This document shows, piece by piece, positions 35,353 to 44,131 of a DNA stretch of 64,000 bases. Position 1 is the first letter of the stretch. Each line of letters begins with the position of its first letter. A program made the position numbers and the translations under genes. The notes beneath the pieces were generated by a model, which made no database searches, was not told the DNA's origin, and saw only the letters and a program-made list of their open reading frames with translations. Source of the stretch: Dyella flagellata (lineage in GTDB: Bacteria > Pseudomonadota > Gammaproteobacteria > Xanthomonadales > Rhodanobacteraceae); contig NZ_BSOA01000047.1 in NCBI RefSeq assembly GCF_030160275.1, forward strand, positions 1 to 64,000, given 5' to 3'.

Positions 35353-36849
35353 ATGCGCAGCCGGATCGCCCCGCTTTTGCTGGTGCCGATGTTGTGCCTT
35401 GCCTCCAGCCTGGCAAAGGCCGCCGAGGATGCTGCGCCCCCCGATACCACCTGGATGACCGTGCTGCTCAACGGCCGCAAGATCGGCCACGAGGAGATTC
35501 AGCGCGAACGGACCGGCGACACCGTCACCACCACCCAGACGCTGGTTATGTCGATCGAGCGCAATCACAAGATGGTTCCGTACATCAATGTCAGCCGCAG
35601 CGTGGAAACCGCCGCGGGAGAACCGATCGGGTTTGTCATGAGCAGCACCCTGTCCGCCACCGAAACCAGGGTGGAAGGCAAGCGATTGCCCGATGGCCGT
35701 CTGGAGCTGGCCAATACTACCGGCGGGCAGACCCGCCAATCGGTCACCGCCTGGCCGGCGGGCGCCGTTCTGGTGGAAGGCCAGCGTCAAGCCATGCGGG
35801 CAGCCATCGCCCATCCGGGCACGGATTACCGCCTGTTGATGTACAACCAGGCCAGTCAACTAGCGATGGACCTGAGCGTAACCGTGATCGGCAACGAACG
35901 TGTGCAACTTGTCGATCACGTGGAGACCTTGAGTCACCAACGGGAAACGCTCAAGGGGCCTCAAGGCATTCAGAGCGTCGATCTATGGCTGGACGCTCGG
36001 GGCAACATCCGCAAAGGCTCGGTGTCCCTGCTCGGCAAGCCACTGGATATGGTTGCCTGCAGCGAAGCCTGCGCCGAGGCGCCAACGCAAAGCCTGAACA
36101 TGATGGATTCTGCGCTAGTGGATTCCCCACGGCTCATCACGCCTGAAATGTCTTCGGACTTCCTCAGCTATCGTGTTCATGTCGCTGACAGGGCGATCAC
36201 CAGGCCATTTATCGACACTGACGAGCAGTCGGTGGTCGATCTAGGCCATGGCGAATGGCAAATCAATGTTTACGTTGGTGAACTGGACGCACAGGGCCCA
36301 CCCACTCCGGCGGACACGCAACCGAATGCATGGCTTCAATCCGATGCCCCGGAAATAAAACGACTTGCATCGCTTGCGGCCGGAGGCGGGCATGACAAAT
36401 CGCACATCATGGGCAATCTCAATGCCTTCGTGAACCGCTACATCTCGCAAGGGGGGCTGGACATCGGTTACGCCTCCGCACTGGAAGTCGCGCGGGATCG
36501 TCGTGGAGACTGTGCGGAATATGCCGTGCTGCTCGCTGCCATGGCACGCGCGGAAAATATTCCGGCGCGCGTCGTCGTCGGCATGCTCTACGCCAAACGC
36601 TACGACAGCAAGCAACGCGTGTTCGTACCCCACGCCTGGGTCACCGCCTGGGTGCACGGACGCTGGCGTAGCTTCGACCCCACCATCGAGCGCTTCGACA
36701 CCGGCCACATCGCGTTGGACATCAGCGACGGCAACCCATGGCATTTCGACCGGGCAGCCAATGAATTCGGCAGCATTCGGATCGATGCCGTGCAGACGTT
36801 TAGCGAGCTGCTCAATTCTCCGCCGGTCAGTATTACCGTGGGGTGGTAG
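35353..36849 (+). CDS. Secreted transglutaminase-like protein
   Basis: The product has 498 residues with a signal peptide (1-23, SLAKA). The N-terminal 300 residues are beta-rich and not recognised. A transglutaminase core follows with the catalytic Cys387 in RRGDCAEYAVLLAAMARA, His near residue 427 in PHAWVTAWV and Asp near 442 in FDPT, so the papain-like triad is complete. In bacteria such periplasmic proteins are more often peptidases than cross-linkers. It stands alone, divergent from purT. The next 290 bases contain only the palindrome at 37091. Confidence 0.82.
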   Translation: MRSRIAPLLLVPMLCLASSLAKAAEDAAPPDTTWMTVLLNGRKIGHEEIQRERTGDTVTTTQTLVMSIERNHKMVPYINVSRSVETAAGEPIGFVMSSTLSATETRVEGKRLPDGRLELANTTGGQTRQSVTAWPAGAVLVEGQRQAMRAAIAHPGTDYRLLMYNQASQLAMDLSVTVIGNERVQLVDHVETLSHQRETLKGPQGIQSVDLWLDARGNIRKGSVSLLGKPLDMVACSEACAEAPTQSLNMMDSALVDSPRLITPEMSSDFLSYRVHVADRAITRPFIDTDEQSVVDLGHGEWQINVYVGELDAQGPPTPADTQPNAWLQSDAPEIKRLASLAAGGGHDKSHIMGNLNAFVNRYISQGGLDIGYASALEVARDRRGDCAEYAVLLAAMARAENIPARVVVGMLYAKRYDSKQRVFVPHAWVTAWVHGRWRSFDPTIERFDTGHIALDISDGNPWHFDRAANEFGSIRIDAVQTFSELLNSPPVSITVGW

Positions 36850-37090
36850 ATAGGGCTAAGGAGCCGGTCAATGCTCTAAAGCCTGGCATACACCGTGCCT
36901 TGCGCCATCCAGTCCACCGCAGCTACCTCCACCATCTCGCTCAGTTCTATGCCATGCAAACGCGCTGGCCCCAGGCCACCTTCTGGCGACGCCGGCTCGG
37001 CCCGGCATCAGCCAGCGCAGCCGTTGAATAAAGCCCACCTACTGCGATGCTTTTCCCAGCGATGCGTCCGGCCCAGGCAGACCGCTTGAA

Positions 37091-37113
37091 TTAGATATCA
37101 TTTTGATATCTAA
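37091..37113. promoter_or_regulatory. Perfect AT-rich palindrome upstream of the SPFH operon
   Basis: TTAGATATCA and TGATATCTAA are exact inverted repeats separated by TTT, ending 26 bases before the SPFH start codon. In a genome this GC-rich a 23-base AT-rich dyad is striking and probably binds a dimeric repressor. The second gene of the operon encodes a ribbon-helix-helix protein, a natural candidate for autoregulation, but no direct evidence links them. Confidence 0.6.
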
Positions 37114-37139
37114 TTTTGAAAACTTGGGAGTAGCGGTCC

Positions 37140-38009
37140 ATGAACGAACGCACAGGGTTTTCGGTCGCCGGCATTCCGTTTGTCTTCGTCTGCCTGGCGC
37201 TCGCGCTGGTCGGCGTGGCGTGTTACGCGAATGCGGCCAATGGCAGCGTGCCTGTCTGGGTCGCCGGCCTGGGTATATTCATACACGCGCTGACGCTCTT
37301 TTCCCTCAAGGGTTTCTTCCAGGTCGCGCCCAACGAAGGGCAGGTCATGCAGCTGTTCGGCAAATACGCCGGCACCGTACGCCATGAAGGCCTGCGCTGG
37401 ACCAACCCGTTCTACAGCAGGCAGCGTATATCGCTGCGCGTGCGCAACTTCGAGAGCGGCAAGCTCAAGGTCAACGACAGCGACGGCAATCCGATTGAAA
37501 TCGCGGCCGTCGTCGTGTGGCAGGTGGTGGACTCGGCGGAGGCCGTTTTCTGCGTGGACAACTACGAAAACTTCGTAAACATCCAGAGCGAGTCGGCTTT
37601 ACGCCAGATGGCGCAAAGCTATCCCTATGACGCCCATGATGACGGCAAACCGTCGCTGCGCAGCCACGGGGACATCATCAACAACCACCTGCGGGACGAA
37701 ATCCAGGCCCGGCTGGATCGCGCCGGCGTGCAGGTGACGGAAGCCAGAATCAGCCACCTCGCCTATGCGCAGGAAATCGCTCAAGCCATGCTGCAGCGGC
37801 AACAGGCAAGCGCAATCGTCGCGGCACGTGAGCGTATCGTACAAGGCGCCGTTGGCATCGTAGGCATGGCGCTTGAAAATCTGCGCAGCCAGGGCGTCGT
37901 CGACCTGGACGAAGAGCGCAAGGCAGCCATGGTCAGCAACCTGCTGGTGGTGCTGTGCGGAGAACGTGCAACGCAGCCGGTGGTCAATACCGGCACCTTG
38001 TATCACTGA
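37140..38009 (+). CDS. SPFH/band-7 domain membrane protein
   Basis: The product has 289 residues with GGGAG before the ATG. Two hydrophobic segments (about 10-32 and 40-58) anchor a band-7 domain (about 60-230: [65 protein letters not shown]). The C-terminal coiled part contains [26 protein letters not shown] proteins assemble ring-like scaffolds in membranes, often with proteases or stress functions. It is 6 bases upstream of a ribbon-helix-helix gene and lies behind a perfect palindrome. Confidence 0.87.
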   Translation: MNERTGFSVAGIPFVFVCLALALVGVACYANAANGSVPVWVAGLGIFIHALTLFSLKGFFQVAPNEGQVMQLFGKYAGTVRHEGLRWTNPFYSRQRISLRVRNFESGKLKVNDSDGNPIEIAAVVVWQVVDSAEAVFCVDNYENFVNIQSESALRQMAQSYPYDAHDDGKPSLRSHGDIINNHLRDEIQARLDRAGVQVTEARISHLAYAQEIAQAMLQRQQASAIVAARERIVQGAVGIVGMALENLRSQGVVDLDEERKAAMVSNLLVVLCGERATQPVVNTGTLYH

Positions 38010-38015
38010 GCGCTC

Positions 38016-38207
38016 ATGCCGGCGGAAAAAAAAGCCTACCCGCTCCGCATCAGTCCCGTCGTGCTGGAAGCCATGCAGCGCTGGGCCGATGACGAATTGC
38101 GCAGCGTCAATGCGCAGATCGAATACGTCTTGCGTAGTGCATTGCACGCCAACGGCCGGCTCAAACCGGCCAAGGCAAAGCCGCTGGCGGACGACGAAAC
38201 CCGCTGA
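38016..38207 (+). CDS. Arc-like ribbon-helix-helix DNA-binding protein
   Basis: This 63-residue protein has the ribbon-helix-helix pattern: basic start, strand YPLRISPVVL, helix AMQRWADDELRS, turn, and helix VNAQIEYVLRSALHAN, followed by a basic tail. Such proteins bind palindromic DNA as dimers. It follows the SPFH gene by 6 bases, so it is cotranscribed, and may repress the operon through the palindrome at 37091-37113. No toxin partner is visible. It converges on the DUF423 gene with only 4 bases between stops. Confidence 0.8.
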   Translation: MPAEKKAYPLRISPVVLEAMQRWADDELRSVNAQIEYVLRSALHANGRLKPAKAKPLADDETR

Positions 38208-38211
38208 ATCC

Positions 38212-38586
38212 TCAAAGCCTGGTCTTCAGACTCGCCCCCAGCGCTATCCAGCCAACAATGAACGCCACGCCGCCAAACGGCGTCACAATACCAGCCCAAT
38301 GCGGCGCGCCGAGCGCCAACGCATACAAGCTGCCACTGAACAACACGATACCAAGCGCAAAGGCCGATATCGCCGCGCGCCGCGCCTTGCCTGCATGAGC
38401 AAGAACTGCGCCCGTTAGCCCCAAGGCATGCCAGAAGTGGTACTGCACCGCCGTGTGCCAGAGTTCGAGTTGCATTGGATTGAGCACCGACCGAAGCGCG
38501 TGCGCCCCAAAAGCGCCAAGCAAAACGGCGCTTGCTCCGGCGGCGCCTACCAGCAGCCCTGCATGGGATTGGACAAGTTGTCGCAT
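38212..38586 (-). CDS. DUF423 inner-membrane protein (YgdD-like)
   Basis: The product has 124 residues and four membrane helices. GAFGAHALRSVL, WHTAVQYHFWHALGL, FSGSLYALAL and TPFGGVAFIVGW are the conserved signatures of DUF423. Function in the family is unknown. It is transcribed alone and divergent from the SCO gene. Confidence 0.9.
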   Translation of the reverse strand: MRQLVQSHAGLLVGAAGASAVLLGAFGAHALRSVLNPMQLELWHTAVQYHFWHALGLTGAVLAHAGKARRAAISAFALGIVLFSGSLYALALGAPHWAGIVTPFGGVAFIVGWIALGASLKTRL

Positions 38587-38671
38587 CGACGCGCTTTCCT
38601 GTGACCGAAGGAAGTGCTGAAACGGGCACGCGTGGCGTATCCTGAGCGAGTTTCAGCGAAGGAATTCTTGC

Positions 38672-39283
38672 ATGAAGTTCTCGCGTCTCGCCCGCCTCGC
38701 CTGCCTGCTCGTTCTAGGCATGCCGCTTGCCGCATGTCAGCGAAATGAAACGGCGGCCTCGTGGCAACTCACCGACATCTCCGGGCACATGCCGGATCTC
38801 GCCTTCCAGCTCACCAATGACCAGGGCAAGGCCGTCACTGCGGCCGATTACCGTGGCAAGGTGGCCCTGCTCTATTTCGGCTACACGCATTGCCCGGATG
38901 TCTGCCCGCTCACGCTTGCCCACCTGCATGTCGTGATGCAAAAGCTGGGCAAACTGGCGGAGGGTACGCAGATTCTGTTCGTGAGCGTCGATCCGCAACG
39001 CGACACCCCCGAAGCACTGCACACCTATGTCACCGCGTTCGATCCCCGCGTCGTCGGCCTGACGGGTTCGCCTGCCGAGATCGAAGCGCTCACCAAGCGC
39101 TATCGCGCCGCCTTCAGTCGTGAGCCCGGCAAGGCGAGCGACAGTTACGAGGTCAGTCACAGTTCGGGCATCTATATCTTCGACGCCGGCGGCAAAGCTC
39201 GTCTGCTCGCCACGCCTGACGACGCCCAAGACAAGCTGGTGCATGATCTGTACTTGCTGCTTAGTGCGGGAGGAACACCATGA
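38672..39283 (+). CDS. SCO1/SenC-family copper chaperone lipoprotein
   Basis: This 203-residue protein helps build the CuA centre of cytochrome oxidase. AAGGA lies about 8 bases before the ATG. The signal peptide ends at lipobox LAAC (Cys22). The thioredoxin-like fold contains CPDVC (Cys74, Cys78) and a conserved His in SHSSGIYIFD, the three copper ligands. SVDPQRDTPE is the other family motif. It overlaps the PCuAC gene by ATGA, indicating coupled translation within a copper-delivery operon. Confidence 0.94.
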   Translation: MKFSRLARLACLLVLGMPLAACQRNETAASWQLTDISGHMPDLAFQLTNDQGKAVTAADYRGKVALLYFGYTHCPDVCPLTLAHLHVVMQKLGKLAEGTQILFVSVDPQRDTPEALHTYVTAFDPRVVGLTGSPAEIEALTKRYRAAFSREPGKASDSYEVSHSSGIYIFDAGGKARLLATPDDAQDKLVHDLYLLLSAGGTP

Positions 39284-39723
39284 AGCCTGGCATGTTGTTG
39301 CTATGGCTGATGCCGCTGCTTCCGCCGCAAGTCCAAGCAACGCAAGCGGATCAAATCAAGGCCAGCCACGCGTGGATTCGCCTGCTGCCGGCCAACCTGC
39401 CGGCGGCAGGCTATGTGACGCTGGACAATCAAGGCTCGTCAGCAGCCACGCTGGTTTCCGCACGCAGCGCCTTCTATGCGTCGGTGATGCTTCATCAGAG
39501 CGCAACGGATACGACCGGCAGCAGCTCGATGCGCATGCTCGATCGCCTGACAGTTCCGGCCCATGGCGAGGTTTCTCTGGCGCCGGCCGGCTATCACCTG
39601 ATGCTGCAGGAAGCGACACACCCCTTCAAACCCGGCGAAACCATCGACATCACCCTGGACTTCGCCGACGGCAGCCATTTGCGCGTGCCTTTTTCGGTAC
39701 GTCCGGCTAACGCACCCGACTGA
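39280..39723 (+). CDS. PCu(A)C periplasmic copper chaperone
   Basis: The product has 147 residues with a signal peptide (LPPQVQA). The copper site of this family, His/Met residues in the H-M-x10-M-x21-H-x-M pattern, appears as MLHQS, MRML and GYHLML. ASHAWIRLLPANLPAAGYVTL is the typical opening of the cupredoxin-like fold. Start overlaps the SCO stop. Together they should load CuA in cytochrome c oxidase. Confidence 0.92.
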   Translation: MKPGMLLLWLMPLLPPQVQATQADQIKASHAWIRLLPANLPAAGYVTLDNQGSSAATLVSARSAFYASVMLHQSATDTTGSSSMRMLDRLTVPAHGEVSLAPAGYHLMLQEATHPFKPGETIDITLDFADGSHLRVPFSVRPANAPD

Positions 39724-39728
39724 ACCTC

Positions 39729-40487
39729 ATGCGCGTTTTCGCGATTTCCGACTTGCACCTGGACTATGCGGCCAATCGCGAATGGCTCCAGCAATTGCCG
39801 TTACACGAGTACAACGATGACGTGCTGATTCTTGCTGGCGACGTTTCCGATCGCCTCACCCACCTCGAAGAGGCGTTCAAGGCACTGAGCAGGCGCTTTT
39901 CCACCGTGCTATTCGTGCCCGGCAATCACGATCTATGGATCAACCGCGATCGCATGCGAGATTCGTTCGAAAAGCTTCAGACAGTGCGGTCGGTCGCGCA
40001 AGAGCTTGGGCTGCGCATGGATATCTTCCGCCAAGGCGAACTCGCGATCGTGCCGCTGCAAGGCTGGTATGACTACTCCTTCGGCGCTGCAGACGATTAC
40101 CTCAAAGCCGCATGGGCCGACTACCGCAACTGCCAATGGCCGGGCTACGACGAAGCCGCCGTGACCAAGTTCTTCACCGGGCAAAACCCAACGTTGTCCT
40201 CGCCTGCATTGCTGGACGCACGCCAGATCATCAGCTTTTCGCATTTCCTGCCGCGCATCGACCTGATGCCCGATCGCATCCCCGACAAGCACCGGAAGAT
40301 CTATCCCGTACTTGGCACCACCGTGCTGGAGTCGCAGCTTAGACAGCTTGGCTCCAGCGTGCATGTCTACGGACACAGCCACGTCAATCGCCAGGTGAGG
40401 ATCGATGGCGTCAACTATGTCAACAACGCCTTTGGTTACCCCTCGGAGGCGCACTTCACCCGGCGCCAACTGGTGCAGGTCTATTGA
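39729..40487 (+). CDS. Calcineurin-like metallophosphoesterase
   Basis: The product has 252 residues, with all metal motifs of the family: DLHLD (Asp8, His10), GDVSD, GNHDLW, FSHFLP and GHSHVN. No signal peptide is present. The substrate is unknown; relatives act on phosphodiesters including cyclic nucleotides. It starts 5 bases after the PCuAC gene and so is probably in the same transcript, although no functional tie to copper is evident. It converges with the CtaG gene with one base between stops. Confidence 0.86.
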   Translation: MRVFAISDLHLDYAANREWLQQLPLHEYNDDVLILAGDVSDRLTHLEEAFKALSRRFSTVLFVPGNHDLWINRDRMRDSFEKLQTVRSVAQELGLRMDIFRQGELAIVPLQGWYDYSFGAADDYLKAAWADYRNCQWPGYDEAAVTKFFTGQNPTLSSPALLDARQIISFSHFLPRIDLMPDRIPDKHRKIYPVLGTTVLESQLRQLGSSVHVYGHSHVNRQVRIDGVNYVNNAFGYPSEAHFTRRQLVQVY

Positions 40488-40488
40488 A

Positions 40489-41361
40489 TCAACGGCCCAC
40501 GCCGCTCGCTACGATTCGGGCGGTCGCCTGCTCCCGTGCTTGCCGCCGAAGGCGTCCACTGCGTGACAAACGCAACCATTGCCGCATCGCCAACAAACCA
40601 CCGACGGTTTCCAGCGTCGCAGCCGGCACCCAGATGATGATGCCGCCGATCAGTTGCCCGGTGAACACGTTGAAGTTGAAGGCGCGTCCGCAGATTTCGA
40701 AGATGGGATAAAGATCGGTTCTGGAGAAGGTGATGATGGCGCCAGCCAGGATCTGTGGCGCCATGGTGATGCCGGGCGACAATACACGCATGCCGGGAAT
40801 CATGCGCCCCGGCGGCCGCGGCCGGTGATCCAGCACCAGCCACCAGTACACGAAGCCGCTGACGATCATCGACCAGTTCATGAAGCGATAGACGCGCCAA
40901 TCGAGCATCGCCAGGGTCTGCATGGATGGAATCAGCCAAACCAGGACGAAGGCCACGAACAGGATGGTGGCGACGGCAGGATTGAGCAGTACCGTGCTGA
41001 CCAGTCGCCACGGCCAGCTTCGCAGTGCCGGACGCAATACGCGAATCCGCCAATTCAGCGGCACGCCGGCACGCAACACCGAGCCAGGATAGGACGCCAC
41101 GATCATCAGCGGCGCCAGATGGTGCAGCAGCAACTGCTGGATGCGATGCATGAAGAATTCATGCTCGGCATAGAAATCGAAGTAGGTTTGCAGGCTCAGA
41201 TAGACGATCGTCATGCCGGTCCAGAACGCCAGCTTGCGTCCCGTGCTTACCGGCAACTTGCGACTGCCCCGCCAGTACAGCACGCAGGCACCGAGGAAGC
41301 TCGCCAGGAAAATCCAAGAGAACTCCCACGGGATCATCCATTTGAGCAAGGTCGTGATCAT
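40489..41361 (-). CDS. Cytochrome c oxidase assembly protein, CtaG (caa3) family
   Basis: The product has 290 residues and about seven membrane helices. The family signatures are LQTYFDFYAEHEFFMHRIQQ, LLLHHLAPLMIV and RFMNWSMIVSGFVYWWLVLD; His-rich loops may bind copper. It belongs to the caa3-type CtaG group and not to the CoxG/Cox11 group. Although on the opposite strand, it sits beside the SCO and PCuAC genes, so the region is a copper/oxidase assembly cluster. Confidence 0.9.
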   Translation of the reverse strand: MITTLLKWMIPWEFSWIFLASFLGACVLYWRGSRKLPVSTGRKLAFWTGMTIVYLSLQTYFDFYAEHEFFMHRIQQLLLHHLAPLMIVASYPGSVLRAGVPLNWRIRVLRPALRSWPWRLVSTVLLNPAVATILFVAFVLVWLIPSMQTLAMLDWRVYRFMNWSMIVSGFVYWWLVLDHRPRPPGRMIPGMRVLSPGITMAPQILAGAIITFSRTDLYPIFEICGRAFNFNVFTGQLIGGIIIWVPAATLETVGGLLAMRQWLRLSRSGRLRRQAREQATARIVASGVGR

Positions 41362-41472
41362 CGGCAGCCCAATGGGTTTTGCATGCGCGGCTTCATTGCA
41401 AGATTGCCTTTCACCCTACCCCCCTCCCAGCTCGCAGAGGGACGCTTGCTGCAAGCCTGCGGCATTTCGCCA

Positions 41473-43395
41473 TCATCCACTGCGTTGCCGCCGGTTTCGT
41501 CGCGTGCGCTTCCAGCCATACATCAAGCCTATCAGGGTAATCAGTGCTGGCAGCATCACGATATTGATGACTTTCAGCCGGGTCCCCAAGGCGTCGATTT
41601 CCGCGTTGAGCTGATGCTGCACTTCGCGTAGCTCGTTGCTGATCGCCAGCTGGCGCTGCAGGAACTGCGCAATCTCCTGTTTCTGTTCGGCACTGTTGGA
41701 GGTATCGCTGGTGCCTTTAGCCGGCTGCAATTGTTCCAGCCGACGCTTGGTATCGGCCAGCTCGCCTTGCAGTTCCTTCTCCTTTTGCAGGAACTTGCTG
41801 TCGGCGGCACGCCGCAGCGCCTGCACGCGCGTGAACGGACGCTGTGAAGTGGAGCGGCCGCGAATGGACAGCAGCGCGGAAGAACCGGTGAGGTTATCCA
41901 CCATGTTGCTGATGAAGTCACCGTTGTTGGTGAAGTAGCTAAACATCGGCTGGCCGAGGAAGTTCTGCGTTTCCACCCACAGGCGATCGGTCAGGAGGTC
42001 AGTATCGGCCACCAGGATCACTTCCGCGTTGGGTGGCGAGGCGGACAGGTGTCCCGGACGCTTGGCCAGTTCCGGGAAAGCGCTGACGAACGGCCCGCGC
42101 AGGCGCGCGGCAATCACATAGTTCTGGTTCTGTGGCTGATAGCCGTCCAGCAGGCTGGATGGATTACGGATGGCCTCGATCGCCCGCTGCGTAGGCACCA
42201 CCTCGGCATCGGAGCTGCTTTGCATCAGCGGTATCAGGCGCGTGTTCGCATCCGGCAACAGATCGAAATGCCCGGCGGTCGAAACATTTATGCGTTGCAG
42301 GCTGGCGGTGATGACATCGTCATGATTAAGTTCCGACGCGCCAAGGCCAAGCATGGCCGGATGCGCGAGGTTCACCCCGGCCAGTTCGATGGGTAGCGCA
42401 CGCGCCCGATCGAGCACCACCTGGTCCGGGTTGAACGATACGCCCCAATCGGCAAACAGGCGCGGCAGGTTGGAACTGTGATTGTTGGTGGCGCTGGTCG
42501 CATCGGTCACCAGCGGCGTGGGGTCGGATTCGGAAAAGGGATCGACGAACACCACCAGGTGTCCGCCGCCAAGCACGTACTGGTCGAGCGCGTACTGCAC
42601 CTCGGCAGGCAGATTCTTGGGCTGGATCAGCAACAGCACCTGGAAGCTCTTGTCGATGCGCTTGAGCTTGTCGATATTGATCATCTGCACGTCGAACAAC
42701 TGCTGCAGCTGGCGCATCACCGCCCACGGCTGCGTGCCCTGCGTGGCATCGCCCATCACCGGCAAGCCGCTGATGACCCCGATGCGCGGCTTTTCCGGCT
42801 CGCCCAACTGATACAGCAGCTTGGCGACGTCGTACTCAAGAAAGGTTTCCCGATTCAAATCGAAGAAGGGAATCGACAGCGTGCGCTCGACCTGCTTGCC
42901 CTGCTTCGCTTGTGGGTAATCGGCCAGATAATCGGCCGCCGCTCCGCTGCTGGGCGGACGCGTGGTGCCGACCAGGCCAAAGAAAATGCGCTCGCCGTTG
43001 CTACCGCCGTTGACCGGCGTAAGGCCGTTGCCCTCGGCGCTGGCCTCATCGTCCGAATAAGGGACCGGATCGGCGAGCTGCAAGCGGATACGGCCGTGTG
43101 AACGGGCCACGATTTCCTGCAGCATCTCCGCGACACGCTGTTCGTAGCTGCGCAGCTGTGGTTGGTCTTTCGTCGCGTGTTGCGAGAAATACAAGGTGAG
43201 CCACAGTGGACGTTGCATACTGTCGACAATCTGCCGCGTCCCCGGCGAGAGCGTATACAGCCGATCCTGGGTCAGATCGAATCGCTTCGGCGCCAGCCAG
43301 CGGCTGGTGATCAGAGTGAGGCAGCAATACGCAATGATCAGCGCGATCAGTCCGCTGATGAGTACAGTGCGTCGACGCAAAGGAAGCCCGAACAT
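41473..43395 (-). CDS. GldG-like ABC transporter auxiliary protein
   Basis: The product has 640 residues with a helix at each end (about 12-32 and 605-628) and a large extracytoplasmic part. It matches the GldG/ABC_transp_aux family: FDLTQDRLYTLSPGTRQIVDS, VERTLSIPFFDLNRETFLEYDVAKLLYQLG, YVLGGGHLVVFVDPFSE and VILVADTDLLTDRLW. A predicted coiled coil (about 535-600) precedes the last helix. GGAG lies 8 bases before the start, 1 base after the permease stop. It is the third gene of an ATPase-permease-auxiliary operon whose cargo is unknown. Confidence 0.88.
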   Translation of the reverse strand: MFGLPLRRRTVLISGLIALIIAYCCLTLITSRWLAPKRFDLTQDRLYTLSPGTRQIVDSMQRPLWLTLYFSQHATKDQPQLRSYEQRVAEMLQEIVARSHGRIRLQLADPVPYSDDEASAEGNGLTPVNGGSNGERIFFGLVGTTRPPSSGAAADYLADYPQAKQGKQVERTLSIPFFDLNRETFLEYDVAKLLYQLGEPEKPRIGVISGLPVMGDATQGTQPWAVMRQLQQLFDVQMINIDKLKRIDKSFQVLLLIQPKNLPAEVQYALDQYVLGGGHLVVFVDPFSESDPTPLVTDATSATNNHSSNLPRLFADWGVSFNPDQVVLDRARALPIELAGVNLAHPAMLGLGASELNHDDVITASLQRINVSTAGHFDLLPDANTRLIPLMQSSSDAEVVPTQRAIEAIRNPSSLLDGYQPQNQNYVIAARLRGPFVSAFPELAKRPGHLSASPPNAEVILVADTDLLTDRLWVETQNFLGQPMFSYFTNNGDFISNMVDNLTGSSALLSIRGRSTSQRPFTRVQALRRAADSKFLQKEKELQGELADTKRRLEQLQPAKGTSDTSNSAEQKQEIAQFLQRQLAISNELREVQHQLNAEIDALGTRLKVINIVMLPALITLIGLMYGWKRTRRNRRQRSG

Positions 43396-43396
43396 G

Positions 43397-44131
43397 TCAA
43401 CGGCTCCGCTTCATGTCGAGCACCAGCACGCCTGCGGCCAGCCAGGCCGTGATGGTAAGTATGAAATACAACAGGTCGCGTATGTCGAGCACTCCACGCG
43501 CTATTGCCTCGTAATGGCGCAACATCGAAAGGTGCGCAACGCCATTGACCAGCTTGCGCGGCAACGTGCCCTGGAAGAAATCCAGCACCTGCGATTGCCC
43601 GGCAAGGATCAGCAATACGCACACCACGGCGGTAAGAATGAAGGCCACCACCTGGCTGCTGGTCACCGTCGACAGGCAGGCGCCGATGGCCAGGAACGCC
43701 CCCGCCATCAGCCAGCTGCCGACATAACCGGCGATGATGATGCCGTTGTCCGGCGAGCCTAGGTAATTGACGGTAATCCAGATGGGAAAGGTCAGCAGCA
43801 AGGCAAGGCCGACGAACAGCCACGCGGCGAGGAACTTGCCCAGCATGGCTTGCCACAGATTGATCGGCAAGGTGAGCAGCAGCTCCAGCGTGCCCGACTT
43901 GGCCTCCTCTGCCCACAGGCGCATCGACACCGCCGGCACTAGGATCAGGTACAGCCACGGGTGCATCACGAAGAACGGCTGCAGGTCGGCAATGTTGCGG
44001 TCGTAGAAGTCGCCGACGTAGAAGGTGAGGATGCCCGAGAGCACCAGGAAGATCACCAGGAACACATACGCAACCGGCGTGACGAAATAGCTGCGCAGTT
44101 CGCGGCGCATCACTGCGATGGCGGGATTCAT
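43397..44131 (-). CDS. ABC transporter permease (GldF-like)
   Basis: The product has 244 residues with six membrane helices of the ABC-2 type. MRRELRSYFVTPVAYVFLVIF and SMRLWAEEAKSGTLELLLTLPI are typical of the GldF/NosY group. Its start overlaps the ATPase stop as ATGA. It should form the channel for the ATPase encoded just upstream. Confidence 0.92.
   Translation of the reverse strand: MNPAIAVMRRELRSYFVTPVAYVFLVIFLVLSGILTFYVGDFYDRNIADLQPFFVMHPWLYLILVPAVSMRLWAEEAKSGTLELLLTLPINLWQAMLGKFLAAWLFVGLALLLTFPIWITVNYLGSPDNGIIIAGYVGSWLMAGAFLAIGACLSTVTSSQVVAFILTAVVCVLLILAGQSQVLDFFQGTLPRKLVNGVAHLSMLRHYEAIARGVLDIRDLLYFILTITAWLAAGVLVLDMKRSR

Noticed and set aside
36843-37031. A 62-codon frame after the transglutaminase gene
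   Set aside because: It overlaps the transglutaminase stop, has no ribosome site and no conserved-looking composition.
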